Origin: Vagococcus lutrae
Lineage (GTDB): Bacteria; Bacillota; Bacilli; Lactobacillales; Vagococcaceae
Length of the DNA: 64,000 bases
Assembly (NCBI RefSeq): GCF_003987555.1
Contig: NZ_NGJW01000009.1
Location: 24,780-88,779 of the forward strand
Direction: 5' to 3'
Position 1 is the stretch's first letter; every line of letters starts with the position of its first letter. This document shows positions 46,379 through 55,229 of this stretch, piece after piece. The position numbers and the translations under genes were made by a program. The notes beneath the pieces are model-generated. The model made no database searches. It saw only the letters and a program-made list of their open reading frames with translations, and was not told the origin of the DNA.

Positions 46379-47251
46379 ATGATTAAACTCATCGCATCCG
46401 ACATGGATGGTACATTACTCGGTCAAAAACTTAGCATCTCGGATGAAAACGTTGCTGCTATTCGCTATGCAGAAGAACATGGTGTTAAATTTATGATTGC
46501 GACAGGGCGTAACTTTGACGAAGCGACCCCTGCGTTAAAAGAAGCTGGACTGGTCTGTCCATTAATCGCCGTCAATGGCGCACAAGCCTTTGATGAAAAC
46601 GGCAAGACACTCTTTACAATTGATATTCAACAAGAAGAGGCGCGCCAAGTCGTCAAAATTTTAAAAGAACAAGATTTGTATTTTGAAGTTGCAACGACTA
46701 AAGGGATTTTTTCTGACAACCGTCCTCAACGCTTAGAAAATATGGCTACTTTTATCGCCAACAGCATGCCACATCTCACCTATAAAATGGCTGTTGCAAT
46801 GGCGATCGCACAGTTAGATATTCAAGACGTGCATTATGTGGAAGATTTCGAAGAACTTTTTGCTCATGAAGATGTGAAAATCTTAAAATTCATTGCCTTT
46901 TCACCGTTAGAAGCGGCTGCTTTAACGCCTGCTCGTCAAAAAATTGATTTAATTGATGACTTAGTAGTCACATCCTCTTTTCCAAATAACTTAGAGGTCA
47001 ATCACCGTTTCGCTCAAAAAGGGATTGCCGTACAACGCATGGCACAAGCCTATGACATTCCAATGGAAAAAGTCATGACAATTGGAGATAACTTTAATGA
47101 TATTAGTATGCTCGAAGTAGCTGGCGTCAGTTTTGCTATGGGTAATGCAGAACTAGCTGTTAAAGAAGTGGCTAAGTATGAAACAGATTTAAATACACAA
47201 AGTGGAGTTGGGAAAGCAATTAGACGCGCTGTAGATGAACGCTTAAGTTAA
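46379..47251 (+). CDS. Cof-type HAD-IIB phosphatase
   Basis: 290 residues. HAD motif I ASDMDGTLL (Asp8, Asp10), motif II ATGRNF, C2-type cap (about 85-205), motif III Lys region and motif IV IGDNFNDISML. Cof/YidA proteins dephosphorylate sugar phosphates, flavin or PLP phosphates with broad specificity; the substrate cannot be told. ATG at 46379 after AGGAGGAG; an extended -10 (TGGTAAAAT) is at 46336-46344. It is followed 20 bases later by the LURP-one-like gene. Confidence 0.88.
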   Translation: MIKLIASDMDGTLLGQKLSISDENVAAIRYAEEHGVKFMIATGRNFDEATPALKEAGLVCPLIAVNGAQAFDENGKTLFTIDIQQEEARQVVKILKEQDLYFEVATTKGIFSDNRPQRLENMATFIANSMPHLTYKMAVAMAIAQLDIQDVHYVEDFEELFAHEDVKILKFIAFSPLEAAALTPARQKIDLIDDLVVTSSFPNNLEVNHRFAQKGIAVQRMAQAYDIPMEKVMTIGDNFNDISMLEVAGVSFAMGNAELAVKEVAKYETDLNTQSGVGKAIRRAVDERLS

Positions 47252-47271
47252 AAGTGAGGGTGGGAAACCGC

Positions 47272-47835
47272 ATGGCAACTTATTATATCCAACAGAACTT
47301 ACTGACCGCAAAATACCCCACTATCGTTCGCAATGAAGCTGGCGAACCTCTTTATTTAATGATAGGTAAATGGGGAAACCGTGGAGATGTTCTGTCGCTC
47401 TATACGTTAAACGGCGATTTAGTCGCCAAGGTGAAACAGTCACGTGTCGCATTTAAACAAGGAGCCCGTTTTGATTTATATCTGGGGGATGAGAAGGTTG
47501 GCATACTGCACCGCTTTTTACAGCAGTATCTCGATTTGTATTATATTTTTAAACTCAAATGGTGGGTAGTCGGGAACATTCCACAACATCAGTATCAAAT
47601 CAAACGGCATAATGGCATGGTCATGACCATGCAAAAATACTATCACGCCACAGGCGATTTTTACGAGCTTGATGTGACAGATGACGCGGACGCGCCGCTA
47701 TGTATTTGTATTGCTTCCGTTTTAGACTACTGGCTAAGAAATCGCTCGACACAACATTCGTTTATCTCGCCAAACAAAGTTCCTAATTTAGATATTCAAT
47801 CTTTTGAAAAAAAGACTGAGAAGTCAGATTTATGA
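47272..47835 (+). CDS. LURP-one-related / tubby-like protein (YxjI-type)
   Basis: 187 residues, mostly beta strands with LYTLNGDLVAKVKQS, LYLGDEKVGILHR and FKLKWWVVGNI, the tubby-like barrel pattern of LOR/YxjI proteins. These bind phospholipid headgroups in plants and have no firm role in bacteria. The ATG at 47272 follows GAGGGTGG at 8 bases. It forms a two-gene operon with the HAD phosphatase; the terminator stem starts inside its last codons. Confidence 0.68.
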   Translation: MATYYIQQNLLTAKYPTIVRNEAGEPLYLMIGKWGNRGDVLSLYTLNGDLVAKVKQSRVAFKQGARFDLYLGDEKVGILHRFLQQYLDLYYIFKLKWWVVGNIPQHQYQIKRHNGMVMTMQKYYHATGDFYELDVTDDADAPLCICIASVLDYWLRNRSTQHSFISPNKVPNLDIQSFEKKTEKSDL

Positions 47836-47866
47836 GTAACTACTCACTCTGACTCTCAGTCTTTTA
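47811..47866 (+). terminator. Long hairpin terminator after the LURP-one-like gene
   Basis: AAGACTGAG-A-AGTCAGA pairs with TCTGACT-CTCAGTCTT, and an inner TGAGTA/TACTCA helix closes the loop; T-rich tail. It overlaps the 3' end of the CDS and may also serve menA. Confidence 0.8.
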
Positions 47867-47869
47867 TAT

Positions 47870-48769
47870 TTAAATCACACCGATAACAAAAAATAATGCG
47901 TAACCAATCATCGTGGCGGCTAAATTTTGAATGGCTAATGGAAAGGTGGTCAATTTATCTTGTTTCGCTCGAAAAGCATAGGTATTCGTTAATACTTGAC
48001 GAAAAACAAACCAAATCCCTAACACCGTCCAAGGAACTAAACCTATGGCAACTGAGAAACTCGCCGCCACAAAAGGCGCTAAAGCTAGGAAGGTAAACAA
48101 TCGGACGGCATTGTTCTTCCCTATGTAGTGAACTAATGTAAAACGTTCATTTAATTCATCCTCTTCCAAATCACACGTATTATTTGCTAACATTAAGTTT
48201 GCAATCGCAAAGACAGCAGGAAGCGACATTAGGAATACGTCTCCTACGAAAGACCAGTTAAATGCTTGACGATCATACACATTTAAATAGACACAAATAA
48301 GGGGAATGATAAAGCCCATCGTGATTCCAGAAGCAACCTCGCCAACAGGCAGACTCGATAATGGACGTGGTCCAGCTGAATAAAAAATCCCTACACTATA
48401 ACTAATAATGCCTAATACTAAAATAACCCAACTCGTCTGAGACGCCAAAACTATCCCGATAGCAGCTGATACGACAATCATGCCAATCATCATTCGTCTA
48501 ACTAGTGACAAGGAAAGATTTTCTCTGCCGATGATATTGGTTTCTTCTCTATAATCATGAACGTCAGTCGCATTGTGATAGTCCATATAGTTATCTAGAA
48601 TATCTACCGCCATATTAAATAAGAACATGGCGACAAAAAACACACCCATCGCCCACCACTTGACTTCACGATAATGATACCACGCATAAGAGACACCTAA
48701 TATAAAAGGGAACACACTAGCGGTCTTCGCTTTTAGCTCCACTAACTCTGCAAATATTTTCCACGACAT
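47870..48769 (-). CDS. menA: MenA, 1,4-dihydroxy-2-naphthoate polyprenyltransferase
   Basis: 299 residues, UbiA superfamily, about nine membrane segments. The first Asp-rich motif is in NMAVDILDNYMDY and a second DLEEDELNER lies about 120 residues on. It joins a polyprenyl chain to dihydroxynaphthoate to make demethylmenaquinone. The divergent neighbour encodes the prenyl diphosphate synthase that would supply the chain, and cydABCD follows. ATG at 48769 preferred; GTG at 48778 would add three residues. Confidence 0.88.
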   Translation of the reverse strand: MSWKIFAELVELKAKTASVFPFILGVSYAWYHYREVKWWAMGVFFVAMFLFNMAVDILDNYMDYHNATDVHDYREETNIIGRENLSLSLVRRMMIGMIVVSAAIGIVLASQTSWVILVLGIISYSVGIFYSAGPRPLSSLPVGEVASGITMGFIIPLICVYLNVYDRQAFNWSFVGDVFLMSLPAVFAIANLMLANNTCDLEEDELNERFTLVHYIGKNNAVRLFTFLALAPFVAASFSVAIGLVPWTVLGIWFVFRQVLTNTYAFRAKQDKLTTFPLAIQNLAATMIGYALFFVIGVI

Positions 48770-48802
48770 TTTACTCACTTCTTTCTTTAGTATAACACCC
48801 TA

Positions 48803-48830
48803 ATTATACAGGTTTTAATTGAGAATTAAA
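48803..48830 (-). promoter_or_regulatory. menA promoter -10 with an inverted repeat in the spacer
   Basis: Minus strand TATAAT (48803-48808). A perfect inverted repeat TTTAATT-CTC-AATTAAA (48814-48830) fills the space upstream; no good -35 is visible. Confidence 0.5.
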
Positions 48831-48905
48831 GAGTGATGATTTATAATAAAAAACGATATCCTACTTTGGAAACAAGCTTTTTTTTCTAAACTAGTTTATA
48901 ATTGA

Positions 48906-48911
48906 TATAAT
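48906..48911 (+). promoter_or_regulatory. -10 element of the prenyl synthase gene
   Basis: Perfect TATAAT 22 bases before the ATG at 48933; only a weak -35 (TTTCTA) at 17 bases. Confidence 0.45.
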
Positions 48912-48932
48912 GAACCGACACAGGAGGTTTCC

Positions 48933-49910
48933 ATGGCTATACATCCTTTATGGGCTCAGTACCCAGACATACAAAAAGAACTAGAACAAACACAAAAAAC
49001 CATCCAACATGCCATTAAAATTCGGAATCAGGATATCCAAACGGTATTGTCACAATTTTTCGAATCTGGGGGCAAGTTATTACGCCCGGCTTTTTTTATT
49101 CTTTTTACAGAGTTTGGGACTGTTCCCTCTCAAAAAAGAAAACATGAGTACGCTGCGGCACTAGAAATTTTACATGCGGCCACTTTAATCCATGATGATG
49201 TGATTGACGACTCCCCTCTGAGACGGGATATGCCGTCCATCCAAGCGCTTTATGGTAAAGACATCGCAGTCTATACTGGTGATTTTCTATTTACCGTCTA
49301 TTTTCAGCTACTGGCTTCAGCCGTTCAAGAGATGGACACACTAGATTTTAACGCCAAAAACATGCGTAAAATACTAGTAGGTGAATTAGATCAAATGCAC
49401 TTAAAACATAATATCGATATTACAGTGAAACAATACCTTCGCCACGTCAAAGGCAAAACCGCACAGCTTTTTCAACTAAGTTGTGTAGAAGGTGCTCGTT
49501 TTGCTGGCTGTACTAAACGACAACAGTTACTAGCGTTACGCATTGGCTACAATATCGGCATGGGTTTTCAAATTTTAGATGATATTTTAGATTATACTGC
49601 TACCGAGTCAGAGCTAAAAAAACCGGTATTGGAAGACTTAAAAAATGGACACTACACGCTTCCTTTAATTCTTGCAATGAATCGCAACCGACAAGCCTTT
49701 GCTTTTTTAGAAAAAGGAACAGACTTAACGGATGACGATATACAACAAGCAGTAACACTTATCCAGCGCTATCAAGGTGTTGAACAAGCTATAGTGCTAG
49801 CAGAGCGTTACACTGAAACGGCATTAAAAGAAATTAATAAATTGCCAGATATTCCTGCACGACATATTTTATATGATGTCACCGCAACGCTTTTAAAACG
49901 ACGCGACTAA
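48933..49910 (+). CDS. Long-chain polyprenyl diphosphate synthase (HepT/IspB type)
   Basis: 325 residues, all-helical trans-prenyltransferase. First Asp-rich motif HDDVIDDSPLRR (DDxxD), second FQILDDILDYT. The residues before the first motif (ATLIH) are small, allowing long products, consistent with a menaquinone side chain. Divergent from menA, so both are likely for (demethyl)menaquinone. GGAGG is just before the ATG. It could also be called HepT, the catalytic subunit of heptaprenyl diphosphate synthase; no HepS partner is visible. Confidence 0.87.
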   Translation: MAIHPLWAQYPDIQKELEQTQKTIQHAIKIRNQDIQTVLSQFFESGGKLLRPAFFILFTEFGTVPSQKRKHEYAAALEILHAATLIHDDVIDDSPLRRDMPSIQALYGKDIAVYTGDFLFTVYFQLLASAVQEMDTLDFNAKNMRKILVGELDQMHLKHNIDITVKQYLRHVKGKTAQLFQLSCVEGARFAGCTKRQQLLALRIGYNIGMGFQILDDILDYTATESELKKPVLEDLKNGHYTLPLILAMNRNRQAFAFLEKGTDLTDDDIQQAVTLIQRYQGVEQAIVLAERYTETALKEINKLPDIPARHILYDVTATLLKRRD

Positions 49911-49911
49911 C

Positions 49912-49941
49912 AAAAAAGTGGCTGAACTCAGCCACTTTTTC
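49912..49941 (+). terminator. Rho-independent terminator after the prenyl synthase gene
   Basis: 11-base stem AAAGTGGCTGA / TCAGCCACTTT, two-base loop and T-run. Confidence 0.9.
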
Positions 49942-49971
49942 TTATTATTTTTTCAGAAATGAGGTTATGCT

Positions 49972-50631
49972 ATGTATTCTATCAAACATATTTCAAAAGG
50001 ACTTTTATTCGCTTTTCTATTATTTATCGTCTACTCACTTCCGAGTATGTCACTAGCTTTAGGCAACCTTCCCTTTATTCTCGTCACCTTAGGGGTACTA
50101 TTTTTGCTAATTTACTTAGCAAAAAAACGAGGGGCGTTTGACCATTTATCTCCTTTTTTCAGTTGGTATCACATGAAATGGATAATCGGTGGTTTTTTCC
50201 TCACACGAATCGGCGCGATTGTCTTTACCATGTTATTGTCAGGAGAAAGTTCGCAAAATGACCAAGCCATTCAGGAGCTTGCCACAGCAATTTCGCCTAC
50301 CACTCTTTTTCTACTTATCTGTGTGCTAGCACCAATTGGCGAAGAAATCATTTTCCGTTATTTTATCATGAATAGTTTTATTGACGTACGTCAACCGGCT
50401 TCTACATTAGGAAAAGTTTTAGCGATTACTGTCAGCGTCACACTGTTTAGCTTAGTGCATGGTCCTACATCTATCTTATTTTTCCTCATGTACGCTACTA
50501 TTGGTTTAGTCATGGCATTTGCTTATCTCTATACGGGAGATTTGCGTGTCGCTATGAGTATTCACTTTTTAAATAATTTCTTACCGTTTCTCGTCATGAC
50601 GTTTGCTTCTCATTTACTACCTGCTAACTAA
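49972..50631 (+). CDS. CPBP-family intramembrane metalloprotease (CAAX/bacteriocin-processing type)
   Basis: 219 residues, about six to seven membrane segments. The Abi/CPBP motifs are intact: EEIIFRYFI (EExxxR), FSLVHG and HFLNNFLPF. Family members include type II CAAX proteases, bacteriocin-immunity proteins and stress regulators; no bacteriocin gene is near, so function is open. It sits between the quinone genes and the cyd operon. No strong promoter was seen, and it may depend on read-through. Confidence 0.83.
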   Translation: MYSIKHISKGLLFAFLLFIVYSLPSMSLALGNLPFILVTLGVLFLLIYLAKKRGAFDHLSPFFSWYHMKWIIGGFFLTRIGAIVFTMLLSGESSQNDQAIQELATAISPTTLFLLICVLAPIGEEIIFRYFIMNSFIDVRQPASTLGKVLAITVSVTLFSLVHGPTSILFFLMYATIGLVMAFAYLYTGDLRVAMSIHFLNNFLPFLVMTFASHLLPAN

Positions 50632-50633
50632 TT

Positions 50634-50672
50634 GAAAACCCCTCAAAGTCAATAAGTGCTTTGAGGGGTTTT
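50634..50672 (+). terminator. Bidirectional terminator between the CPBP gene and cydC
   Basis: 14-base stem AAAACCCCTCAAAG / CTTTGAGGGGTTTT with a ten-base loop; serves both converging genes. Confidence 0.94.
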
Positions 50673-50674
50673 TC

Positions 50675-52462
50675 TTAGTTTAAATAGTCTAACGATAATA
50701 AATGTTGATAATGTTCATTCTCTGCTCGTAAATCAGCAGGCGTGCCATTCATTTTTAACTGTCCATCTTCTAAGAAAATCACGCGGTCAGCTTGTTCTAT
50801 GGACATCAAGTGATGCGTAATCCAAATAATCGTTTTCCCTTTCAAGACAGAAAAGACGGTAGCTAGTAAGGCTCGCTCGGTAATAGGATCTAAACCTATC
50901 GTCGGCTCATCAATGATGACAATCGGAACATCTTGTAGCAAGATACGCGCTAAAGCAATCCGTTGCTGCTCACCACCAGAAAAACGTTTACCGCCTTCCT
51001 CTACCATCGTATGCGCACCTTTTGGCAAACTATCTACTAGCTCCTTTAACCCTGCCTGTTCAATCGCCTTTAAAACGTCCTCATCACTAGCATTTAGATT
51101 CCCTAAACGTACATTGTTCATTAGCGTCGTATCAAATAAATGTGGTGCTTGATTCAATACACCAATGACTTGAGACATTTGTCCGTGCAACTCACTCATA
51201 GGAATACCACCAATCGTAATCTGACCGGCAACCGGTGTTAAATCGCCGCGTATGAGCTTAGAAAGAGTCGTCTTTCCAGTACCGCTCTTTCCTAAGACAG
51301 CGATTTTTTGCCCTGCTGGAATCGTTAAATTAAATGAAGTTAACAATTCACGCGACTGTGGGTGATAGCGATAACTCACTTCTTCCAACTGAATATCCGC
51401 ACTGACGGGTAAAACTGTCGTAGCAGTTGTAGTCGCTTGCGTGTCATCATTCACTTCAGGAAGTTCATGAAGACGCTGGACAGAATCTTCATACATCGGT
51501 GTTTCCGTAATTCCTTCACTGATTGGACCAAATGCATCCATTAATGGAAACACAGCTAAGACAAATGCAGCAATCCAATTCGCTTGTTGGCGTGATAAGA
51601 AATAATCACTCGCCCAATAAAACATCGCAACAATGATAATGCCAAACAACAGTTGCGTAATAAAATTACGCACGCGCGTTTGTTTGTTAAGGGATGCATC
51701 CTCCACACGCACTTCTTTTTCTGCTTGAGTATAACGCGTTAAAAAGTCAGCTTGTCGACCACTATATTGCCAATCGCCTACACCAAGCACAGCATCTGTC
51801 AATTGTTGATACATCGCATGACGCTTGTATTTGCGACGATAGACGCGTGCATTATTCACAGCAACAGATGCTAAAGGCACTACAATCACCATGACACCAA
51901 ACATTAATAAGATAAACAAAGCAAACGGCCAAGAAAAATACCCTAATCCTATCACGACTAATGTATAAAGCAATAAGCCAATGATCGTAGGGAAGATTGT
52001 TCGCAAATACAGATTTTGAATATGCTCAATATCTTCCGCTAAAATCCCCATAATTCGCCCGGTTTGAAATGACTCTTTCGAATGTGCGGCACGTGACTCT
52101 AGCGAGCGGTACAAACGCAAACGAATATCGGATGTCATTTTCAATACCCAATTATGACTACCTAACCGCTCCAAATAACGAAATGTCGGACGCCCTATCC
52201 CAAACGCACGCGTCAAAACAATCGGCACGTAAACACGCATGACGTTATCTGGACGAGGCGGACGCGTTAAGTTGACCAGACCAATATCTGTCGAACGACT
52301 AATCAGATAACCCGACGTAAACATTAACGCACTTGCTGAAAAGAATGTCAATAATCCTAAAAATAATACGAGCGCTAATAGACCACGATATTTCTTGAAG
52401 TAAGGACGTACCCATGTATCTTGTTTGCTTAATAATAAGCGTGATGATTTTTTATGACTCAC
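50675..52462 (-). CDS. cydC: Thiol-reductant ABC exporter subunit CydC
   Basis: 595 residues: six-segment exporter domain (about 25-315) and ATPase domain (about 355-590) with Walker A GKSGTGKTT, signature FSGGEQQRIALARI, Walker B IVIIDEPTIG and switch His in THHLMS. CydDC exports cysteine/glutathione or handles heme and is needed to assemble cytochrome bd. It overlaps the preceding gene by one base. Naming follows the E. coli order; in Bacillus style this fourth gene is called cydD. Confidence 0.92.
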   Translation of the reverse strand: MSHKKSSRLLLSKQDTWVRPYFKKYRGLLALVLFLGLLTFFSASALMFTSGYLISRSTDIGLVNLTRPPRPDNVMRVYVPIVLTRAFGIGRPTFRYLERLGSHNWVLKMTSDIRLRLYRSLESRAAHSKESFQTGRIMGILAEDIEHIQNLYLRTIFPTIIGLLLYTLVVIGLGYFSWPFALFILLMFGVMVIVVPLASVAVNNARVYRRKYKRHAMYQQLTDAVLGVGDWQYSGRQADFLTRYTQAEKEVRVEDASLNKQTRVRNFITQLLFGIIIVAMFYWASDYFLSRQQANWIAAFVLAVFPLMDAFGPISEGITETPMYEDSVQRLHELPEVNDDTQATTTATTVLPVSADIQLEEVSYRYHPQSRELLTSFNLTIPAGQKIAVLGKSGTGKTTLSKLIRGDLTPVAGQITIGGIPMSELHGQMSQVIGVLNQAPHLFDTTLMNNVRLGNLNASDEDVLKAIEQAGLKELVDSLPKGAHTMVEEGGKRFSGGEQQRIALARILLQDVPIVIIDEPTIGLDPITERALLATVFSVLKGKTIIWITHHLMSIEQADRVIFLEDGQLKMNGTPADLRAENEHYQHLLSLDYLN

Positions 52463-54198
52463 TAGTCGTCCCTCCCTTGCATAATATCTTTGACAAACGC
52501 TTGATAATAACCATCTTTAGCATTCAACGCTTCATACGTTCCATGCTCCACGATTTCTCCGTGGTCCATCACTAAAATATAATCCATCTCTTTCATCCAA
52601 TGTAAACGATGCGTCGCAAAAAAGACTAAATGATTATCAAATAGCGGCAACATCGTTTCCTTTAACTCTGCTTCCGTTTCAATGTCCAAATGCGCAGTCG
52701 GCTCATCAAAAAGGAGCACTTTTCTCTCTTGGTCAACAAACGCACGAGCTAACGCTACACGCTGCATTTGACCCCCACTTAACATCTGACCACCGTCACC
52801 AATCATCGTAGCTAGCCCCTCAGGTAACTCCGCAACTAACGAGGCTAAGCCTGCCTGATTAACCGCTTGCTGAATGACCTCTTCTGACGCATCTGGGACG
52901 TAGAAACAAATATTATCTCGCAGACTCGCGTGGAACAGATACGGATCTTGAGGAATATAAAATAGTTGACGTTGCCAATGTGCATCCGCCAAAGTATTTA
53001 AGCGCTGCTCATTAATATAAAGCTCGCTTTCCGCCGTAGGACTCAAAAATCCTCCTAACGTTTTTATCAACGTTGATTTTCCAGACCCAGATAGACCGAT
53101 AATTCCTACTTTACCGTACCCTTGCCAATCAAACGAAATTTCTTTTAACGCACGTGTTTCATAACGAGCATCATATTGAACCGAAACATTTTTTAAAGAT
53201 AACTTATCCGTTGCTTCCCAAGACGTCATCGGCAAAGCTTGGCTTTCTTTTGTCTCTGGCTCATCTAAAATCGTATAAATCGAATCCAGTGTATTACCAC
53301 CATCTAATGTTGCGTGATAATCATTCGCAAAGTCACGAACGGGTAAGAAAAAGTCCGGCGCTAAAATCAACACCGTCAATGCCGGCATCAATAACATCTC
53401 TGCTTCTATCAATCGCAACCCAAGAAATAAAGCGATAATCGCCACAGATAGTGTTGAAAAGAAATCTAACGCAAATGTCGATAAAATCGCAATTTTTAAC
53501 GTACTCATTGTCGCTTTACGATAATTTTCACTGACATCAAAAACATTTTTCTCATACCGTTTACTCAAACCTAATAAGTTTAATGTTTCTAAACCACGTA
53601 ATGAATCTAAAAAGTGATTACTTAAACGTTGAAACCCTTCATACTGTTTATCGGCTTTCGCACGAGCCGCATAACCTAGCACAATCATGAAAATAATAAT
53701 AAGTGGGAAAACAACTAGTAATACGATACCTGAAGATATATCTTGCATGAACACAAACACTAAAATTATCCACGGCACAATCATCATATTTGTCAATTTA
53801 GGTAAAATAATTTGAATATAATTTTCAATTTGTGCGATACCTTCTATCGACATCGTCACCATATTACCCGTCCCGTGCTTTTGAACAAAGTTCGGACCTA
53901 ACGCAAACACCTTTGCCAGCAACTCTTGACGAATCAAACTTGCCTGTTCAAACGCATAGGCATCTAAAACTTTATCCTTCACATAATTTAATACTTGGCG
54001 ACTCAGAAACGCACCAAAAAACAACATGATATGAGTCGTTTGCGATTGAAGCGGTTGACCGCCCCACACCTCAGTAATACTTAAGGCTAAATAATAAGCC
54101 TGCCCTATAATCAAAAGAGCTTGCAAGATACTATATCCTGCAAGCCCGATAAGAACAGGTCGTATATTTTTCATTTTAAACATGTTCTTATTTATCAT
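52462..54198 (-). CDS. cydD: Thiol-reductant ABC exporter subunit CydD
   Basis: 578 residues: membrane domain (about 15-320), then ATPase with Walker A GLSGSGKST, signature LSGGQMQRVALARAF, Walker B VLLFDEPTAHLD. Partner of CydC in a heterodimeric exporter required for cytochrome bd maturation. GGAGG lies 9 bases before the ATG and the gap to cydB is two bases. In Bacillus nomenclature it is cydC. Confidence 0.92.
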   Translation of the reverse strand: MINKNMFKMKNIRPVLIGLAGYSILQALLIIGQAYYLALSITEVWGGQPLQSQTTHIMLFFGAFLSRQVLNYVKDKVLDAYAFEQASLIRQELLAKVFALGPNFVQKHGTGNMVTMSIEGIAQIENYIQIILPKLTNMMIVPWIILVFVFMQDISSGIVLLVVFPLIIIFMIVLGYAARAKADKQYEGFQRLSNHFLDSLRGLETLNLLGLSKRYEKNVFDVSENYRKATMSTLKIAILSTFALDFFSTLSVAIIALFLGLRLIEAEMLLMPALTVLILAPDFFLPVRDFANDYHATLDGGNTLDSIYTILDEPETKESQALPMTSWEATDKLSLKNVSVQYDARYETRALKEISFDWQGYGKVGIIGLSGSGKSTLIKTLGGFLSPTAESELYINEQRLNTLADAHWQRQLFYIPQDPYLFHASLRDNICFYVPDASEEVIQQAVNQAGLASLVAELPEGLATMIGDGGQMLSGGQMQRVALARAFVDQERKVLLFDEPTAHLDIETEAELKETMLPLFDNHLVFFATHRLHWMKEMDYILVMDHGEIVEHGTYEALNAKDGYYQAFVKDIMQGRDD

Positions 54199-54200
54199 CT

Positions 54201-55229
54201 CTAATGTCCTCCGAGTTTACCAGCCTTTAGACGTTTTCTAAAGATATGGTAAGACCATCCTTGGTAACCTAATACAACCGGTAGTAAAATAATCGTTACA
54301 ATCGTCATTGTTTTCAACGTGCCCAATGAGCTCGCTGCATCTGCAATCAATAAATCTCTCGCTGCATCTGCTGAACCAATCATAACACGTGGGAATAAGC
54401 CGTTAAAGATAAGCGCCACAATCCCCGCTAAAATACCGCCTGAAGCGATAAATGACAACATTTCTTTCCCTTTAAAAGTACCAAATGCTGCAATCACAGC
54501 TGCTAGCACAATTAAGGCTAAAATCACTAGGGTTGAAGTTGGACGGTACTCGATAAAATCGGTTTTCGTCCAAACTAATGCTGCAAATACCACTAAGCCC
54601 ACAAACAACACTGGGTACAAGCGTTTCGCATACATTTCAGCACGGTAACGAATCGGGCCATCTGTTTTAAGACGAATGTAGTTTAAACCATGAATGAATG
54701 AAATCAATGTCACAGCTACTCCCCCTACAATCGAGAAGAAGTTAACATAGTCGCCAAAACTTGCCACAATATTTTTATCAGCTTGGATAGGCATTCCTTG
54801 AATCAAGCTAGTAAAAATCATCCCAAACATAAATGGAATCAACACGCTTCCAATAAACAATGTCCACTCCCAAATATTCTTACCACGTTCTGTTTCAGCA
54901 TGAGCACGAAACTCAAAAGAAACGCCACGAATGATTAAGCCTACTAAAATAAGTAAAAATGGAATATAAAAACCACTAAAGAGAGTCGCATACCACTCTG
55001 GGAATGAAGCAAACATCGCTCCACCAGCCGTGATAAGCCATACTTCGTTTCCATCCCATACAGGACCAATCGTTGCCATCACTAAATCACGTTCTTGTTT
55101 ATTCTTAGCGAGTAGTTTCGTAGACATTCCGACACCAAAGTCAAAACCTTCTAGGAAGAAGAATCCAACGAACAATACAGCAATAATCACAAACCATAAA
55201 AACTGTAACGGTTCTAAACCTGCTATCAT
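54201..55229 (-). CDS. cydB: Cytochrome bd ubiquinol/menaquinol oxidase subunit II
   Basis: 342 residues, about eight membrane segments. Start region LQFLWFVIIAVLFVGFFFLEGFDFGVG is the CydB hallmark, followed by GPVWDGNEVWLITAGGA. It supports subunit I, which carries all hemes. It begins on the base after the cydA stop codon. Confidence 0.97.
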   Translation of the reverse strand: MIAGLEPLQFLWFVIIAVLFVGFFFLEGFDFGVGMSTKLLAKNKQERDLVMATIGPVWDGNEVWLITAGGAMFASFPEWYATLFSGFYIPFLLILVGLIIRGVSFEFRAHAETERGKNIWEWTLFIGSVLIPFMFGMIFTSLIQGMPIQADKNIVASFGDYVNFFSIVGGVAVTLISFIHGLNYIRLKTDGPIRYRAEMYAKRLYPVLFVGLVVFAALVWTKTDFIEYRPTSTLVILALIVLAAVIAAFGTFKGKEMLSFIASGGILAGIVALIFNGLFPRVMIGSADAARDLLIADAASSLGTLKTMTIVTIILLPVVLGYQGWSYHIFRKRLKAGKLGGH

